Shown: positions 9,603 through 17,946 of the stretch, piece by piece
Layout: each line of letters starts with the position of its first letter
Numbering within the stretch: position 1 is the first letter of the stretch
From: Pseudoalteromonas sp. T1lg23B
Lineage (GTDB): Bacteria; Pseudomonadota; Gammaproteobacteria; Enterobacterales; Alteromonadaceae
Length of the DNA stretch: 64,000 nucleotides
Direction: 5' to 3'
Assembly (NCBI RefSeq): GCF_002964665.1
Contig: NZ_PQBZ01000042.1
Coordinates: 650,951-714,950, forward strand
Program-made: the position numbers and the translations under genes
The notes under the pieces: generated by a model
Told to the model about the DNA's origin: nothing
The model's database searches: none
Seen by the model: the letters and a program-made list of their open reading frames with translations, nothing else

Positions 9603-10910
9603 TTAATTTTCTTGTTTATAAACAACACCATTTTTCATCACAAAAGCAACTTTGCTTAATGCCTTAATATCTTTTTCTGGGTCTGCTTCGAGCGCGATAA
9701 TATCTGCGAATTTCCCGACTTCAAGGCTGCCTAAATGCGCTTCTTGACCAAGCAGCTTTGCCGCAGAGCGTGTAGCGCTGATTAATACTTGCTTGGGCGT
9801 CATGCCATACTTCACCATTAGTTCAGCCTCTATCGCGTTATCGCCATGTCGTGACACACCAGAGTCTGTACCAAATGCAATATTTACTTTATTTTTTAAA
9901 GCACTGCGAAATGCTTTTTCCATTTTTGGCGCAACTTCACGGACCTTATCGGCAACCGCTTTAGGCATGTTCGGGTTGCTTAATACTTCTTCAGAAACCG
10001 TGTGGCCTGCAAGCAGCGTGGGCACCAAATAAGCGTCATGCTTTTTAAACAGCTTAATTGACTCGTCGTCTAGGTATGAGCCATGTTCTATTGAATCTAC
10101 ACCTGCACGCAGTGCCGCATTGATGCCACCCGTGCCATGCGCATGAGCGGCCACTTTGCGACCAAGATTGTGTGCAGCACTAACAATCGCGGTGAGTTCA
10201 TCATCCGTAAGCTGTTGATTAACGCCTGCTGCGGTGTTACTCAAAACGCCTCCAGTTGCCGTGATCTTAATCACATCTGCACCATGTTTTATGACATCAC
10301 GCACTGCACGCTGACAATCATCCGCGCCGTCACACACACCCAGACTATAGCTCATTGCCTCGGTTACATCGTGACGATAGCCATGTAAATCGGCGTGTCC
10401 ACCCGTTGCTGTAACCGCATTACCTGCAGCAAAGATTCTCGGTCCAGCGATGGTTTGTGCTTCAACGGCACGTTTTAGCGGGAAGATCACTTTGTAGTTC
10501 GATCCCAAATCGCGCACTGACGTAAAACCCGCATCCAAGGTACGCTTTAAATAAGGAATTGAGTGCAAAGCATAATCGGCGTCTTCTTTAGTTAGCCAAT
10601 TATGAGGATTCGCATCTTTGTCACGCTCAAAAGTCACATGTACATGCATATCTATCATGCCAGGCATCACGTAATGATTTTTCAGATCATAAACTGGCAC
10701 GTCCGCCAAACCGAGTGACGTTAAAGAGCGGTAGCCCTCATGAATCGCCGATACTTTACCATCTTCAAGTACTAACGTTTGCTCAGTTAATGCATCTTGT
10801 TCGGGGTTGATCAATATCTTTGCCGCATGGATCACACCATCAACCTGAGCAAAAGCAGAAAAACTAAGCGCTAGAGTTGTTACTAGTAAACTAATATTTG
10901 TTGTTTTCAT
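9603..10910 (-). CDS. Secreted amidohydrolase, prolidase-like
   Basis: A 435-aa metal-dependent hydrolase of the amidohydrolase superfamily with a signal peptide (residues 1-21), so periplasmic or secreted. Metal ligands are visible: HVHV near residue 88, ITATGG with the bridging-residue region near 217, HAHGTG, IEHGSYL, and FGTDSGV with the catalytic Asp. The C-terminus GKFADIIALEADP is the usual closing strand. This subgroup includes Xaa-Pro dipeptidase-like and Xaa-Lys/Arg carboxypeptidase-like enzymes; imidazolonepropionase is a more distant relative. The exact substrate cannot be read. GGGAGAAAG precedes the ATG. It is followed by ltaE at 13 bp. Confidence 0.87.
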   Translation of the reverse strand: MKTTNISLLVTTLALSFSAFAQVDGVIHAAKILINPEQDALTEQTLVLEDGKVSAIHEGYRSLTSLGLADVPVYDLKNHYVMPGMIDMHVHVTFERDKDANPHNWLTKEDADYALHSIPYLKRTLDAGFTSVRDLGSNYKVIFPLKRAVEAQTIAGPRIFAAGNAVTATGGHADLHGYRHDVTEAMSYSLGVCDGADDCQRAVRDVIKHGADVIKITATGGVLSNTAAGVNQQLTDDELTAIVSAAHNLGRKVAAHAHGTGGINAALRAGVDSIEHGSYLDDESIKLFKKHDAYLVPTLLAGHTVSEEVLSNPNMPKAVADKVREVAPKMEKAFRSALKNKVNIAFGTDSGVSRHGDNAIEAELMVKYGMTPKQVLISATRSAAKLLGQEAHLGSLEVGKFADIIALEADPEKDIKALSKVAFVMKNGVVYKQEN

Positions 10911-11003
10911 TACTTTCTCCCTTATTTCTTATGTTACCAATAGCATATTGCTCAATGCTAATGATGGTATTTGCGGCTAGTGACCAAAAGCATTGGATAA
11001 ATT

Positions 11004-11894
11004 TCATCCGCTTGCTGCTTTGCATAGACGTCTGAGTTCATCTATGAACGTCCGTGCCGCCAATCCTAAACGGTCGCCATCATGAAAAACCAAGTATAGC
11101 GAACTGCTACGGGTTGCGTTGTGTGTTAGCGGTAAACGCTGCAAAACCCCCTGTTCTAGCTCCGCTTCTATTGAGCTTACAGGCAACCAAGCAAATCCGA
11201 GCCCATTACAAATCATGTCAATCGAGGTTCGTAAATGGCTGACCGTCCAGCGCTGATTGGCACCAAGCCAGCCTGAGTCAGAACGCTTGGTATGAGCTGA
11301 GTCTCGCAACACAATTTGCCGATAAGACTTGAGATCCTCCAGCGTTAGTTCTCTTTGTAACAAGTGCAATGGATGTGTGGGACTTGCTACAGCTGCAAAT
11401 TCAACGTGACATAAATGTTCGTTAAAACCATTGAGCAGATTGATAGGAGAAATTGCGATATCAGCCTGATTACTTTCAATGAGTTCATGAGCTCCGGTGA
11501 GAATGGATTCAATAAGTTCGACACGTAATAACGGGTACTTCTGTGAAGTGGCTTCCAACGCTTGGTACAGAATATGTTGCGCAAATACTTCATCAACAGC
11601 AATGCGCAAAGACGCTTCGACGCCTTCTGCCAAGGTATAACCAACGGCTTCCACCTTCTCAGCTTCATCTAGCAGGTAATTCGCCCGACGTAGTAACATT
11701 TCACCAGCTTCTGTCAGCTTAGTTTTTCTACCATCAACACTGAAAACCTTCACTCCCAAAGATTGCTCAATTTTAGCCACCGCACTGTGAATACTCGACT
11801 GGCTCTTGTGGATGTGCGCTGCTGCTTGATTAAAGCCACCATGCTCGGCCACCATACGAAACATGCGCCATTGTTCAAGCGTGATTCTTAACAT
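11004..11894 (-). CDS. LysR-family transcriptional regulator
   Basis: A 296-aa protein. The N-terminal winged helix reads EQWRMFRMVAEHGGFNQAAAHIHKSQSSIHSAVAKIEQ, followed by a periplasmic-binding-like effector domain (from about residue 90). It lies 93 bp upstream of, and in the same direction as, the amidohydrolase-ltaE pair. It could control that pair or the flanking genes; the effector is unknown. The start ATG opens directly on the conserved helix region. Confidence 0.92.
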   Translation of the reverse strand: MLRITLEQWRMFRMVAEHGGFNQAAAHIHKSQSSIHSAVAKIEQSLGVKVFSVDGRKTKLTEAGEMLLRRANYLLDEAEKVEAVGYTLAEGVEASLRIAVDEVFAQHILYQALEATSQKYPLLRVELIESILTGAHELIESNQADIAISPINLLNGFNEHLCHVEFAAVASPTHPLHLLQRELTLEDLKSYRQIVLRDSAHTKRSDSGWLGANQRWTVSHLRTSIDMICNGLGFAWLPVSSIEAELEQGVLQRLPLTHNATRSSSLYLVFHDGDRLGLAARTFIDELRRLCKAASG

Positions 11895-12018
11895 ACTTAG
11901 TTGCTTTCCTATCGCTGCTAGTCAGTTGCCCTGTAAGTAAAGCATATCACTTTGAAGGTAAAAACGTTTTTAGCTATTTATCCTCAAAGTTCAGTTACAA
12001 AAAAGTGTAAAATAACAC

Positions 12019-12049
12019 TTTACCTCAAGTTAAGTTGAGCTTTTAGACT
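12019..12049 (+). promoter_or_regulatory. SoxR-type promoter (box 1)
   Basis: The promoter is TTTACC (12019-12024), a 19-bp spacer, then TAGACT (12044-12049). The spacer contains CCTCAAGTTAAGTTGAGC (12023-12040), which differs from the classical sox box CCTCAAGTTAACTTGAGG at two positions. The over-long 19-bp spacer with a central dyad is the hallmark of MerR-family activation. The oxidoreductase gene starts 30 bp downstream. No SoxR gene is in the window. Confidence 0.85.
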
Positions 12050-12078
12050 ACTCCAAGTTTCAAAAAGGAGTACATACT

Positions 12079-12630
12079 ATGCGTAAAACTGTTATTTTAT
12101 TTTCTAGCGCCAATCAAACAGGCAACACCTACCAACTGGTCAAACTCGTGTTGGCAAAACTACCCAAAGAACAGGTGAAGTTTATCGAAATAGACCCTCT
12201 CACATTTAGCGATTACAACTACGACAACCACTATCCTCAAGATGACTTTTACACGATTGCACAAGCACTTGAGTGGGCAGATAACATTGTTTTCGCCTCT
12301 CCCATCTACTGGCATGGAGTCACATCGAACATGAAGCGACTCATTGACCGTATGACTGAACTCACTGAAAATCTCGCCGTTAAGCACATTGGTAAAGGAC
12401 TGAAAAACAAGCATGGCTTTGTACTGACTACTTCAGCCCACACTCACCCCTGCGAAGTTTTTACAGGCTTTTTTGAGCGCTTATTTAGCTATTTTGATAT
12501 TACACACTCAGGGCTGGTTCATGCGCCATGCAACGAAGGATTCAAGATGGAGCAAAATGAAGTAGCTCATTTAATCGCGCAGCTCCAAGCGCCACATACG
12601 GTAGACAATTGCAAACAGGCTATCGCTTAA
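12079..12630 (+). CDS. NAD(P)H-dependent FMN oxidoreductase, flavodoxin fold
   Basis: A 183-aa flavodoxin-like oxidoreductase. The N-terminal FMN phosphate loop is SSANQTGNTYQLVK (residues 8-21). FASPIYWHGVTSNMKRLIDRM near residue 75 is the typical isoalloxazine-side segment of NADPH-dependent FMN reductases. It is likely cytoplasmic and could reduce quinones, flavins or electrophiles. AAGGAG sits 8 bases before the ATG. The SoxR-box promoter directly upstream suggests induction by redox-cycling compounds. The questin-oxidase-like gene follows after 18 bp, so the two are probably one operon. Confidence 0.88.
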   Translation: MRKTVILFSSANQTGNTYQLVKLVLAKLPKEQVKFIEIDPLTFSDYNYDNHYPQDDFYTIAQALEWADNIVFASPIYWHGVTSNMKRLIDRMTELTENLAVKHIGKGLKNKHGFVLTTSAHTHPCEVFTGFFERLFSYFDITHSGLVHAPCNEGFKMEQNEVAHLIAQLQAPHTVDNCKQAIA

Positions 12631-12648
12631 TAAAAGGATGACAACACC

Positions 12649-13635
12649 ATGAATAATAAGGATACACTCAGGCAATTGTTAGTTCAGCTTGAAGATTATC
12701 AGCCGCTTTATTCAGACCGCATGGCCTCCCACTTGCCTATGGTGTTGTCTGCTCTCAGTTATCTTGGGGCAACAGCTGAACACCTCGCACACTTCTACCA
12801 CAGTGATATTACGTCACTGCAAAAAAGAACATCACCTAGAACGGTCGTTCACTTGTCTGATTTTCGTCAACACTTGGGCAGTAGCGCCCACTATGAGCAC
12901 TACTTAGCTTATTTTCAAACCCAAGTATCACAATTTGGCGTATCGTATACTTTGCGCCAAACGTTAGATGCGCTCATCAAAGGCGTGAGTGCTTCTGCGT
13001 TCCATGCTTTGATCCGCCTTGCCTATGCGCTGGACTTTAACCACCAGCAAGAGGTCGTCATCGCGCTGTCCTATTGGTGCTGTGAATACCAACCGTTTAG
13101 CGTGTCTGATGAGGTAACGGAAGAGACTATGGATGAGACACTAAAAAGGCTCTCTAAAATAGGCGAACAACATGTATTTTCACCTGGGATCATTGTGGAT
13201 CGTATGGATGAAATATCGCACCAAATTGCAGAGCTAACACTCGCTATTCAGCCAAAGGAGATTGATATTAACTCCCTGAGAAGGTTCTGCTTAAGACATT
13301 TTTACCAGCACAATGATTTTACGCTGTTACACACAGTAACTGGCTGCCACGCGTTCGAACGTATATTACCGTATATCAGAGATAAAGATGCAGCGCTAAG
13401 ATATATGTGGCAAGCCATCGTCATGGCTTGCTTAAGTACAGGGCTCAATTTCTCACAAAATGAAAAATATCCACTTAACACTGAGCAAGGTGACTTCTCT
13501 CCTTTGGTAGCCGCCGCGCTTAAGTCAAATAATGACCATATGATTAAGCTGATATACACGTGTTTACGTGATTTCAAAAAGTACGGCGAACCCATTTATT
13601 ACACATTGGCTAAACGAGCTGCCTATGAGCTATGA
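12649..13635 (+). CDS. Questin-oxidase-like protein (DUF4243/AflY family)
   Basis: A 328-aa protein. Family-type features are the SHLPMVLSALSYLGATAEHLAHFY segment near residue 26 and KGVSASAFHALIRLAYALDFNH near residue 122. Both resemble the questin oxidase/AflY family, which in fungi performs Baeyer-Villiger-type ring opening of anthraquinones. Bacterial members are mostly uncharacterised. AAGGATG precedes the ATG by about 8 bases. It lies 18 bp after the FMN oxidoreductase under the same SoxR-box promoter. A two-step treatment of quinone-like compounds (reduction plus oxygenation) is an inference from that pairing. Confidence 0.75.
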   Translation: MNNKDTLRQLLVQLEDYQPLYSDRMASHLPMVLSALSYLGATAEHLAHFYHSDITSLQKRTSPRTVVHLSDFRQHLGSSAHYEHYLAYFQTQVSQFGVSYTLRQTLDALIKGVSASAFHALIRLAYALDFNHQQEVVIALSYWCCEYQPFSVSDEVTEETMDETLKRLSKIGEQHVFSPGIIVDRMDEISHQIAELTLAIQPKEIDINSLRRFCLRHFYQHNDFTLLHTVTGCHAFERILPYIRDKDAALRYMWQAIVMACLSTGLNFSQNEKYPLNTEQGDFSPLVAAALKSNNDHMIKLIYTCLRDFKKYGEPIYYTLAKRAAYEL

Positions 13636-13735
13636 GTCACATCTACATGGGCGCAAGTAGCGCTTTACTATATTTACTGAACCCAGTAATTTGATAGGAA
13701 TTATATTTTGATTCGCAGAAATTAAGGATAGCACA

Positions 13736-14317
13736 ATGGCCCACCCCCCTCTTTCACTTAGCTGTCAATGTAACAAGGTCACGGCAAGTATTGCGCCGAT
13801 ATCACCTAAGGTCGCCAATCATCTGGTGTGTTATTGCCGCGATTGCCAGCAATTTGCCCATGCACTCAAGCGTACAGATGACGTCTTAAATGCCTATGGT
13901 GGTACTGAAATCGTGCAGGTCCCTATCGCTGACTTTAATGTACTTGACGGAGAGGAGCACATTGCTTGTTTAAAACTGAGCGACAAGGGTTTACATCGTT
14001 GGTATGCCAAGTGCTGTAATACCCCGATTGGCAATACATTATCCGCTAGCTGGCCATTCATTGGCGTTATCCGCAGCTTTATTAATGATCAAGCGTTGGA
14101 TGAAAAAGCAGGCACCATCAAAGGCTCTGTACATTTGAAAGATGCCACAGGACTCGTACCCGATGAGTTGTTGGGGCCGCAAGGTCATAAACGTTTGATG
14201 CTCGCCACTTTGGTTAAATTAGCCTGTTGGAAGCTAAAACAAAAACACACTCCAAACTGCTTGTTTAACAAAGATGGTACACCCATAGTGACCCCACACA
14301 TTCATCAAGCACACTAA
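13736..14317 (+). CDS. DUF6151/GFA-like zinc protein
   Basis: A 193-aa protein with the cysteine layout of the GFA fold: SCQCNKV at the N-terminus (C-x-C), CYCRDCQQF near residue 33 (C-x-C-x-x-C), and a later KCCNTPIGN. These bind structural and possibly catalytic zinc in glutathione-dependent formaldehyde-activating enzyme relatives. The larger C-terminal part matches what I recall of DUF6151. Reaction unknown. AAGGATAG precedes the ATG. It is separated from the questin-oxidase-like gene by 100 bp and overlaps the convergent cupin gene by 4 bp. It may belong to the same stress segment. Confidence 0.75.
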   Translation: MAHPPLSLSCQCNKVTASIAPISPKVANHLVCYCRDCQQFAHALKRTDDVLNAYGGTEIVQVPIADFNVLDGEEHIACLKLSDKGLHRWYAKCCNTPIGNTLSASWPFIGVIRSFINDQALDEKAGTIKGSVHLKDATGLVPDELLGPQGHKRLMLATLVKLACWKLKQKHTPNCLFNKDGTPIVTPHIHQAH

Positions 14318-14805
14318 TGAGTGTGTTTGATGCTTAGTGGCTGACCGACTACGCCAGCATAAAAAACAAGGATCTCAACAGGTTCATCACCGTTATTTTT
14401 GCCTTCATGCCACTTATCAACCAACTCCACGATTGCATCGCCCGGTGCGAGTTTAAGCACTTCACCTTGTTCAGAAGTCACCGTCAAGTTACCTTTGAGC
14501 ATGACACCGGCATTAATCATCGGATGTTTGTGCGCTGTCACACTTGCTCCTGCGGGTACAACCACCTTCAAAATAGTCACTTCTGGTTGGCCTTCTGGAT
14601 AACTGGGTAGTAAATCGCCATTCCAGCTTTTGGTGCTTTTAGTCACGACGCTAAATGACACTGAGTTAGTTGTATTCGCCAGCTCTGGAGCGGCACTCGC
14701 AACTCCCCCTAACATTAACGAACCTATTGCTATTGTCCTGACAATCGTATTAATCACGTCTTGATACCTACTCTTTTGAAACTGATTATAATTTTTTCTT
14801 AGCAT
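14314..14805 (-). CDS. Secreted cupin-domain protein
   Basis: A single-domain cupin of about 163 aa after an N-terminal hydrophobic export segment (IAIGSLMLGGVASAA). The cupin motifs are visible: GASVTAHKHPMINAGVMLKG with two metal-type histidines, then PGDAIVELVDKWHEG with a third His. The ATG at 14805 is chosen; a GTG start at 14832 is possible but has no better ribosome site. The n-region before the hydrophobic stretch is unusually long. Metal and substrate are unknown. Its upstream region faces the second SoxR-box promoter. Confidence 0.8.
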   Translation of the reverse strand: MLRKNYNQFQKSRYQDVINTIVRTIAIGSLMLGGVASAAPELANTTNSVSFSVVTKSTKSWNGDLLPSYPEGQPEVTILKVVVPAGASVTAHKHPMINAGVMLKGNLTVTSEQGEVLKLAPGDAIVELVDKWHEGKNNGDEPVEILVFYAGVVGQPLSIKHTH

Positions 14806-14921
14806 ATAGCATTCTTGGCCGTTAAAGCACACCCTTTTGCATACATTGTGAGGCTAAATGATGTCTCTAAATGCACATTTCACGCTTTACCATTATTTTG
14901 CTCAACTCATACAAAAACCCC

Positions 14922-14952
14922 TTTACCTCAAGTTAACTTGAGGTTTTATAGT
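14922..14952 (+). promoter_or_regulatory. SoxR-type promoter (box 2, perfect palindrome)
   Basis: The promoter is TTTACC (14922-14927), a 19-bp spacer, then TATAGT (14947-14952). The spacer region holds CCTCAAGTTAACTTGAGG (14926-14943), a perfect 18-bp palindrome identical to the E. coli soxS-promoter sox box as I recall it. It should drive the small ORF at 14980 and the VOC gene. Confidence 0.92.
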
Positions 14953-14979
14953 TAACGTACATCACTACAGGAGGTACGT

Positions 14980-15063
14980 ATGAACACACTCAATCTACCA
15001 ATAGATCACGCCTTACTCAGCAAAATCTTTGAGCTTTTAACCAATACAATGAAAAATAAATAG
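14980..15063 (+). CDS. 27-residue small ORF under SoxR control
   Basis: An ATG with a textbook AGGAGG ribosome site (6-bp spacing) opens a 27-codon frame ending in TAG at 15061-15063. The peptide starts MNTLNLPIDHALLSKIFELL and ends NTMKNK. It is amphipathic with a basic tail and is not an obvious membrane helix. Its stop codon lies within TAGGAGCG, which is the ribosome site of the VOC gene at 15073, so the two are translationally linked. It may be a real small stress protein or a leader peptide that sets VOC translation. I do not recognise a family. Confidence 0.6.
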   Translation: MNTLNLPIDHALLSKIFELLTNTMKNK

Positions 15064-15072
15064 GAGCGAACT

Positions 15073-15489
15073 ATGCGTTTGGAACATGTGAATCTAGTCA
15101 TTACCAATATGAAAAAATCTCTGCACTTTTATCAAGCTGCATTCCCCCATTGGCACGTTCGCAGTGAAGGCCATGGTGAGTGGTATGGAAAAGCGCGACA
15201 CTGGCTACACTTTGGCGATGACTATAACTACATTGCTTTTAGCGATCATGGCGAAGGCGAAAACCGCAAATTAGAGGGCCACCAAACGGGTCTCGGCCAC
15301 TTCGCTTTTGTGGTCAACAACCTCAGCGCACTTGTCGAAAGAATGAAGCTCGCTGGCTACTTCGTTGATAAGGGCAGTAACGACAATCCATTTCGCCACA
15401 ACGTCTATTTTATCGACCCAGACGGGTTTGAAGTGGAGTTTGTAGAATACTTTAGCGATCTACCACATGAGCGAAATAATGATGATTAG
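15073..15489 (+). CDS. VOC-family (glyoxalase/bleomycin-resistance fold) protein
   Basis: A 138-aa protein with paired beta-alpha-beta-beta-beta modules. It starts RLEHVNLVITNMKKSLHFYQ with the first His metal ligand. GLGHFAFVVNNLSALVERM opens the second module, and FIDPDGFEVEFVEY carries the Glu ligand. It could be a metal-dependent lyase, dioxygenase or binding protein for a toxic small molecule. GGAG lies 8 bases before the ATG. It is downstream of a perfect SoxR box, so a role in redox-cycler or electrophile defence is likely. A terminator-type hairpin follows at 15530-15559. Confidence 0.87.
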   Translation: MRLEHVNLVITNMKKSLHFYQAAFPHWHVRSEGHGEWYGKARHWLHFGDDYNYIAFSDHGEGENRKLEGHQTGLGHFAFVVNNLSALVERMKLAGYFVDKGSNDNPFRHNVYFIDPDGFEVEFVEYFSDLPHERNNDD

Positions 15490-15523
15490 CAATGCACAGT
15501 GGTGCAGACGTATCAATCTGACT

Positions 15524-15559
15524 AACAAAACTCGTTAGGTTAACCTCAACCTAACGAGT
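15524..15559. terminator. Long perfect hairpin between convergent genes
   Basis: A perfect 12-bp stem, ACTCGTTAGGTT (15530-15541) and AACCTAACGAGT (15548-15559), has a 6-base loop. An A-rich flank on the left serves as a U-tract for the minus-strand symporter gene. It probably ends the VOC transcript as well. Confidence 0.7.
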
Positions 15560-15586
15560 ACAACATCCGGTTTTCTTCAAACTCGG

Positions 15587-16996
15587 TTATTTATCCCACA
15601 CGCCGGGCTCACATTGACCCTGAACTTTAACTAATGCCGCATTAAATTCAGGCTCTTTTTGTTGTTTTCGCTGCGCATGGTAATCCTTGTTGAGTGCAAC
15701 AACGGTTGGCGTCAATTGTATAATGGCAAATATGTTGACCAGCGTCATAAGCCCCAAAGCCATATCAGCCAAACTCCACACTTCTTTGAGCGTCGCTGTT
15801 GCGCCCCACAACATCATGCCTAAATAAAGCGCGGTGTAGATACCGCGTCCCAGTTTATTATCGAGCTTAAACAGGTGTAGGTTACTTTCTGCGTAGGCAA
15901 AGTTGGCCACCACGGAGGTAAAGGCAAACAAGGTGATCGCTGCGGCAACAAAGTACACGCCACCTTGCGCTAAATGTGCGGTCATTGCGCTTTGGGTCAA
16001 CCGGATCCCTTCCATTTCTCCACTGATATCCACGTCAGCCAATAAAATAATGACTGCGGTACAACTGCACAACACTATGGTGTCAAAAAATACCCCTAAC
16101 ATTTGGATATAACCCTGAGTAACCGGGTGATTGGGCACAGGGCTAGCAGCGCCTGATGCGTGCGGCACACTACCGGCTCCCGCTTCGTTGGAATATAAAC
16201 CACGTTGGATACCGTTTTTAATCGCCGCCCCCATGGCGCCAGCTCCGGCTTCTTGTAGACCAAAAGCACTGAGTATAATGTCTTTGATCATCGCTGGCAC
16301 TTCACTGAAATTGATCAGGGTGATCAATACCGCCGCCGAGACAAACACTATCCCCATCACGGGCACTACACGCTCAGCAAAACGTGCGATTGCCTTAAAG
16401 CCCCCCATGATGATGGACCCTGCCAACACTGTGATCACAATGCCCGAATACAAAGGCGGAATATCAAAGGCAAATGACAGCGCATCTGTGATGGTGTTCG
16501 TTTGCATGGCACTAAAACTAAAGCCGTAACCCAAAAATAAACAGATGGCAAACACAATGGCCAACCAGCGTTTGTTGAGTCCTAACTGAATGTAATAGGC
16601 TGGGCCACCACGAAACTCCCCTTGGCTGTCACGCACCTTATAAACTTGGCCGAGTACGCTCTCAGCAAAGCCTGTAGCCATACCAAGCAGCGCAATAACC
16701 CACATCCAAAAAATAGCGCCACTGCCCCCCAGTGAGATGGCCACAGCAACCCCTGCTAAATTCCCCGTTCCAACCCGAGCAGATAGGCCGGTACACAACG
16801 CTTGAAAGGAACTCACTTCTTGAGTGCTGGCCTTAGTGCTACCTTTGAGCAGCGTAAACATGTGAGTGAACTGGCGTAATTGAATTAGCCCTAGACGAGT
16901 CGAAAACCACACCCCAGCAAATAGCAGAATATAAATCAGGAGTTGGCCTTCTCCCCATAATAAGGCATTAACGCTGCCAATCACTTCACTCACCAT
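15587..16996 (-). CDS. Amino acid:cation symporter of the AGCS family
   Basis: A 469-aa inner-membrane protein with about ten hydrophobic helices. AGCS signatures are present: the RQFTHMFTLLKGS start region, GVGNLAGVAVAISLGGSGAIFWMW-like text (here ARVGTGNLAGVAVAISLGG), EFRGGPAYYIQLGL and NGIQRGLYSNEAGAGSVPHASGAA. Characterised members move alanine or glycine with Na+. AGGAG precedes the ATG. It lies 41 bp after ctlX and reads the same way, so it is the third gene of the ornithine-cyclodeaminase/CtlX unit and may import the substrate of that pathway. Confidence 0.93.
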   Translation of the reverse strand: MVSEVIGSVNALLWGEGQLLIYILLFAGVWFSTRLGLIQLRQFTHMFTLLKGSTKASTQEVSSFQALCTGLSARVGTGNLAGVAVAISLGGSGAIFWMWVIALLGMATGFAESVLGQVYKVRDSQGEFRGGPAYYIQLGLNKRWLAIVFAICLFLGYGFSFSAMQTNTITDALSFAFDIPPLYSGIVITVLAGSIIMGGFKAIARFAERVVPVMGIVFVSAAVLITLINFSEVPAMIKDIILSAFGLQEAGAGAMGAAIKNGIQRGLYSNEAGAGSVPHASGAASPVPNHPVTQGYIQMLGVFFDTIVLCSCTAVIILLADVDISGEMEGIRLTQSAMTAHLAQGGVYFVAAAITLFAFTSVVANFAYAESNLHLFKLDNKLGRGIYTALYLGMMLWGATATLKEVWSLADMALGLMTLVNIFAIIQLTPTVVALNKDYHAQRKQQKEPEFNAALVKVQGQCEPGVWDK

Positions 16997-17037
16997 AATA
17001 GACTCCTGTTGTGCACCACTAAGTGCTTTTGTTGTTA

Positions 17038-17946
17038 TTATCTTTTTTGCAAATGTACACCACCGAGCATACAGCGGATCGAGCCACCAGCCGCCTCAAG
17101 TGTGGGTATTGCCATGGGCATAAGTTTAGCTGAGCGCTCAATCACTTCTTTTTGCGCATCGGTGAGCGCGTCAAATGCCGTTTGTGACAGCGCCAGTAAA
17201 CGCCCATCGCGGCCTTGTAGCTCTAATGCGTTACCACAAAATTGAGCGATTTGCGCTTGGGTTAACGCAATCACCGGTTTATTTTGTTGAGCAAAGCGTT
17301 TTTCTAGGTCGGTTCGTTGGTTTTTTGCCACCATATCCAAGCAAATCATCACAAACTCGCTAGCGACACACATCAAAACATTGGTGTGATATACCGCAAC
17401 CCCCTGATCATCAAACGCGTTAAATACCACTGGCTCGTAACCAATCTGCTTACAAACCTGTGCAACTAACTTAGCACATGTACGCTTTGACTCAACCGCA
17501 TAAGCAACTTTGTGGATATGATCCATCACCATCGAGCCCGTTCCCTCTAGAAATAACTCACTGTCAGCTAAGCGACTTAAATCGGTAATGGATTCAACCT
17601 GATATTGTGTTTTGAAAACATCGATCACGTCTGCGCGGCGCTCCATACGACGGTTGGGCGCATACATAGGATATATTAACAACTGCCCATCCCCATGGGT
17701 TGAAAACCAGTTATTGGGAAAAACAGAATCAGGTGTAAGTTGGCTTTCATCCTCAAACAAATGCACAGTGACCCCCGCATCCGAGAGAGCTTGAGCCACA
17801 CTGCTCACCTCTTGATACGCACGCTGACTAACATATTGACTGTCAGCCACAACCTGATAGGCATTATCTTGCATCGTTTGTGGGTTCGACACAAAGTGAT
17901 GAGGACGAACCATCACCACGGCGTTGGGAGTTTGAAGTGGTTTCAT
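17038..17946 (-). CDS. ctlX: Citrulline hydrolase, CtlX-type amidinotransferase-fold enzyme
   Basis: A 302-aa guanidino-group-modifying enzyme. The N-terminal VMVRPHHFVSNPQTMQDNAYQ, then SVFPNNWFSTHGDGQLLIYPM and APNRRMERRADVI are characteristic of the CtlX family. CtlX (known from Francisella) hydrolyses citrulline to ornithine, CO2 and ammonia. The active-site Cys is in GGSIRCMLGG near the C-terminus and the His in VYHTNVLMC. Its ATG overlaps the ornithine cyclodeaminase stop (ATGA), so translation is coupled. It would supply ornithine to that enzyme. Dimethylarginine or arginine hydrolase activity is the alternative. Confidence 0.85.
   Translation of the reverse strand: MKPLQTPNAVVMVRPHHFVSNPQTMQDNAYQVVADSQYVSQRAYQEVSSVAQALSDAGVTVHLFEDESQLTPDSVFPNNWFSTHGDGQLLIYPMYAPNRRMERRADVIDVFKTQYQVESITDLSRLADSELFLEGTGSMVMDHIHKVAYAVESKRTCAKLVAQVCKQIGYEPVVFNAFDDQGVAVYHTNVLMCVASEFVMICLDMVAKNQRTDLEKRFAQQNKPVIALTQAQIAQFCGNALELQGRDGRLLALSQTAFDALTDAQKEVIERSAKLMPMAIPTLEAAGGSIRCMLGGVHLQKR

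Noticed and set aside
12019..14952. The two sox boxes as ends of a mobile element
   Set aside because: The shared sequence is limited to the promoter dyad and both copies point the same way; it is better explained as two regulated promoters.
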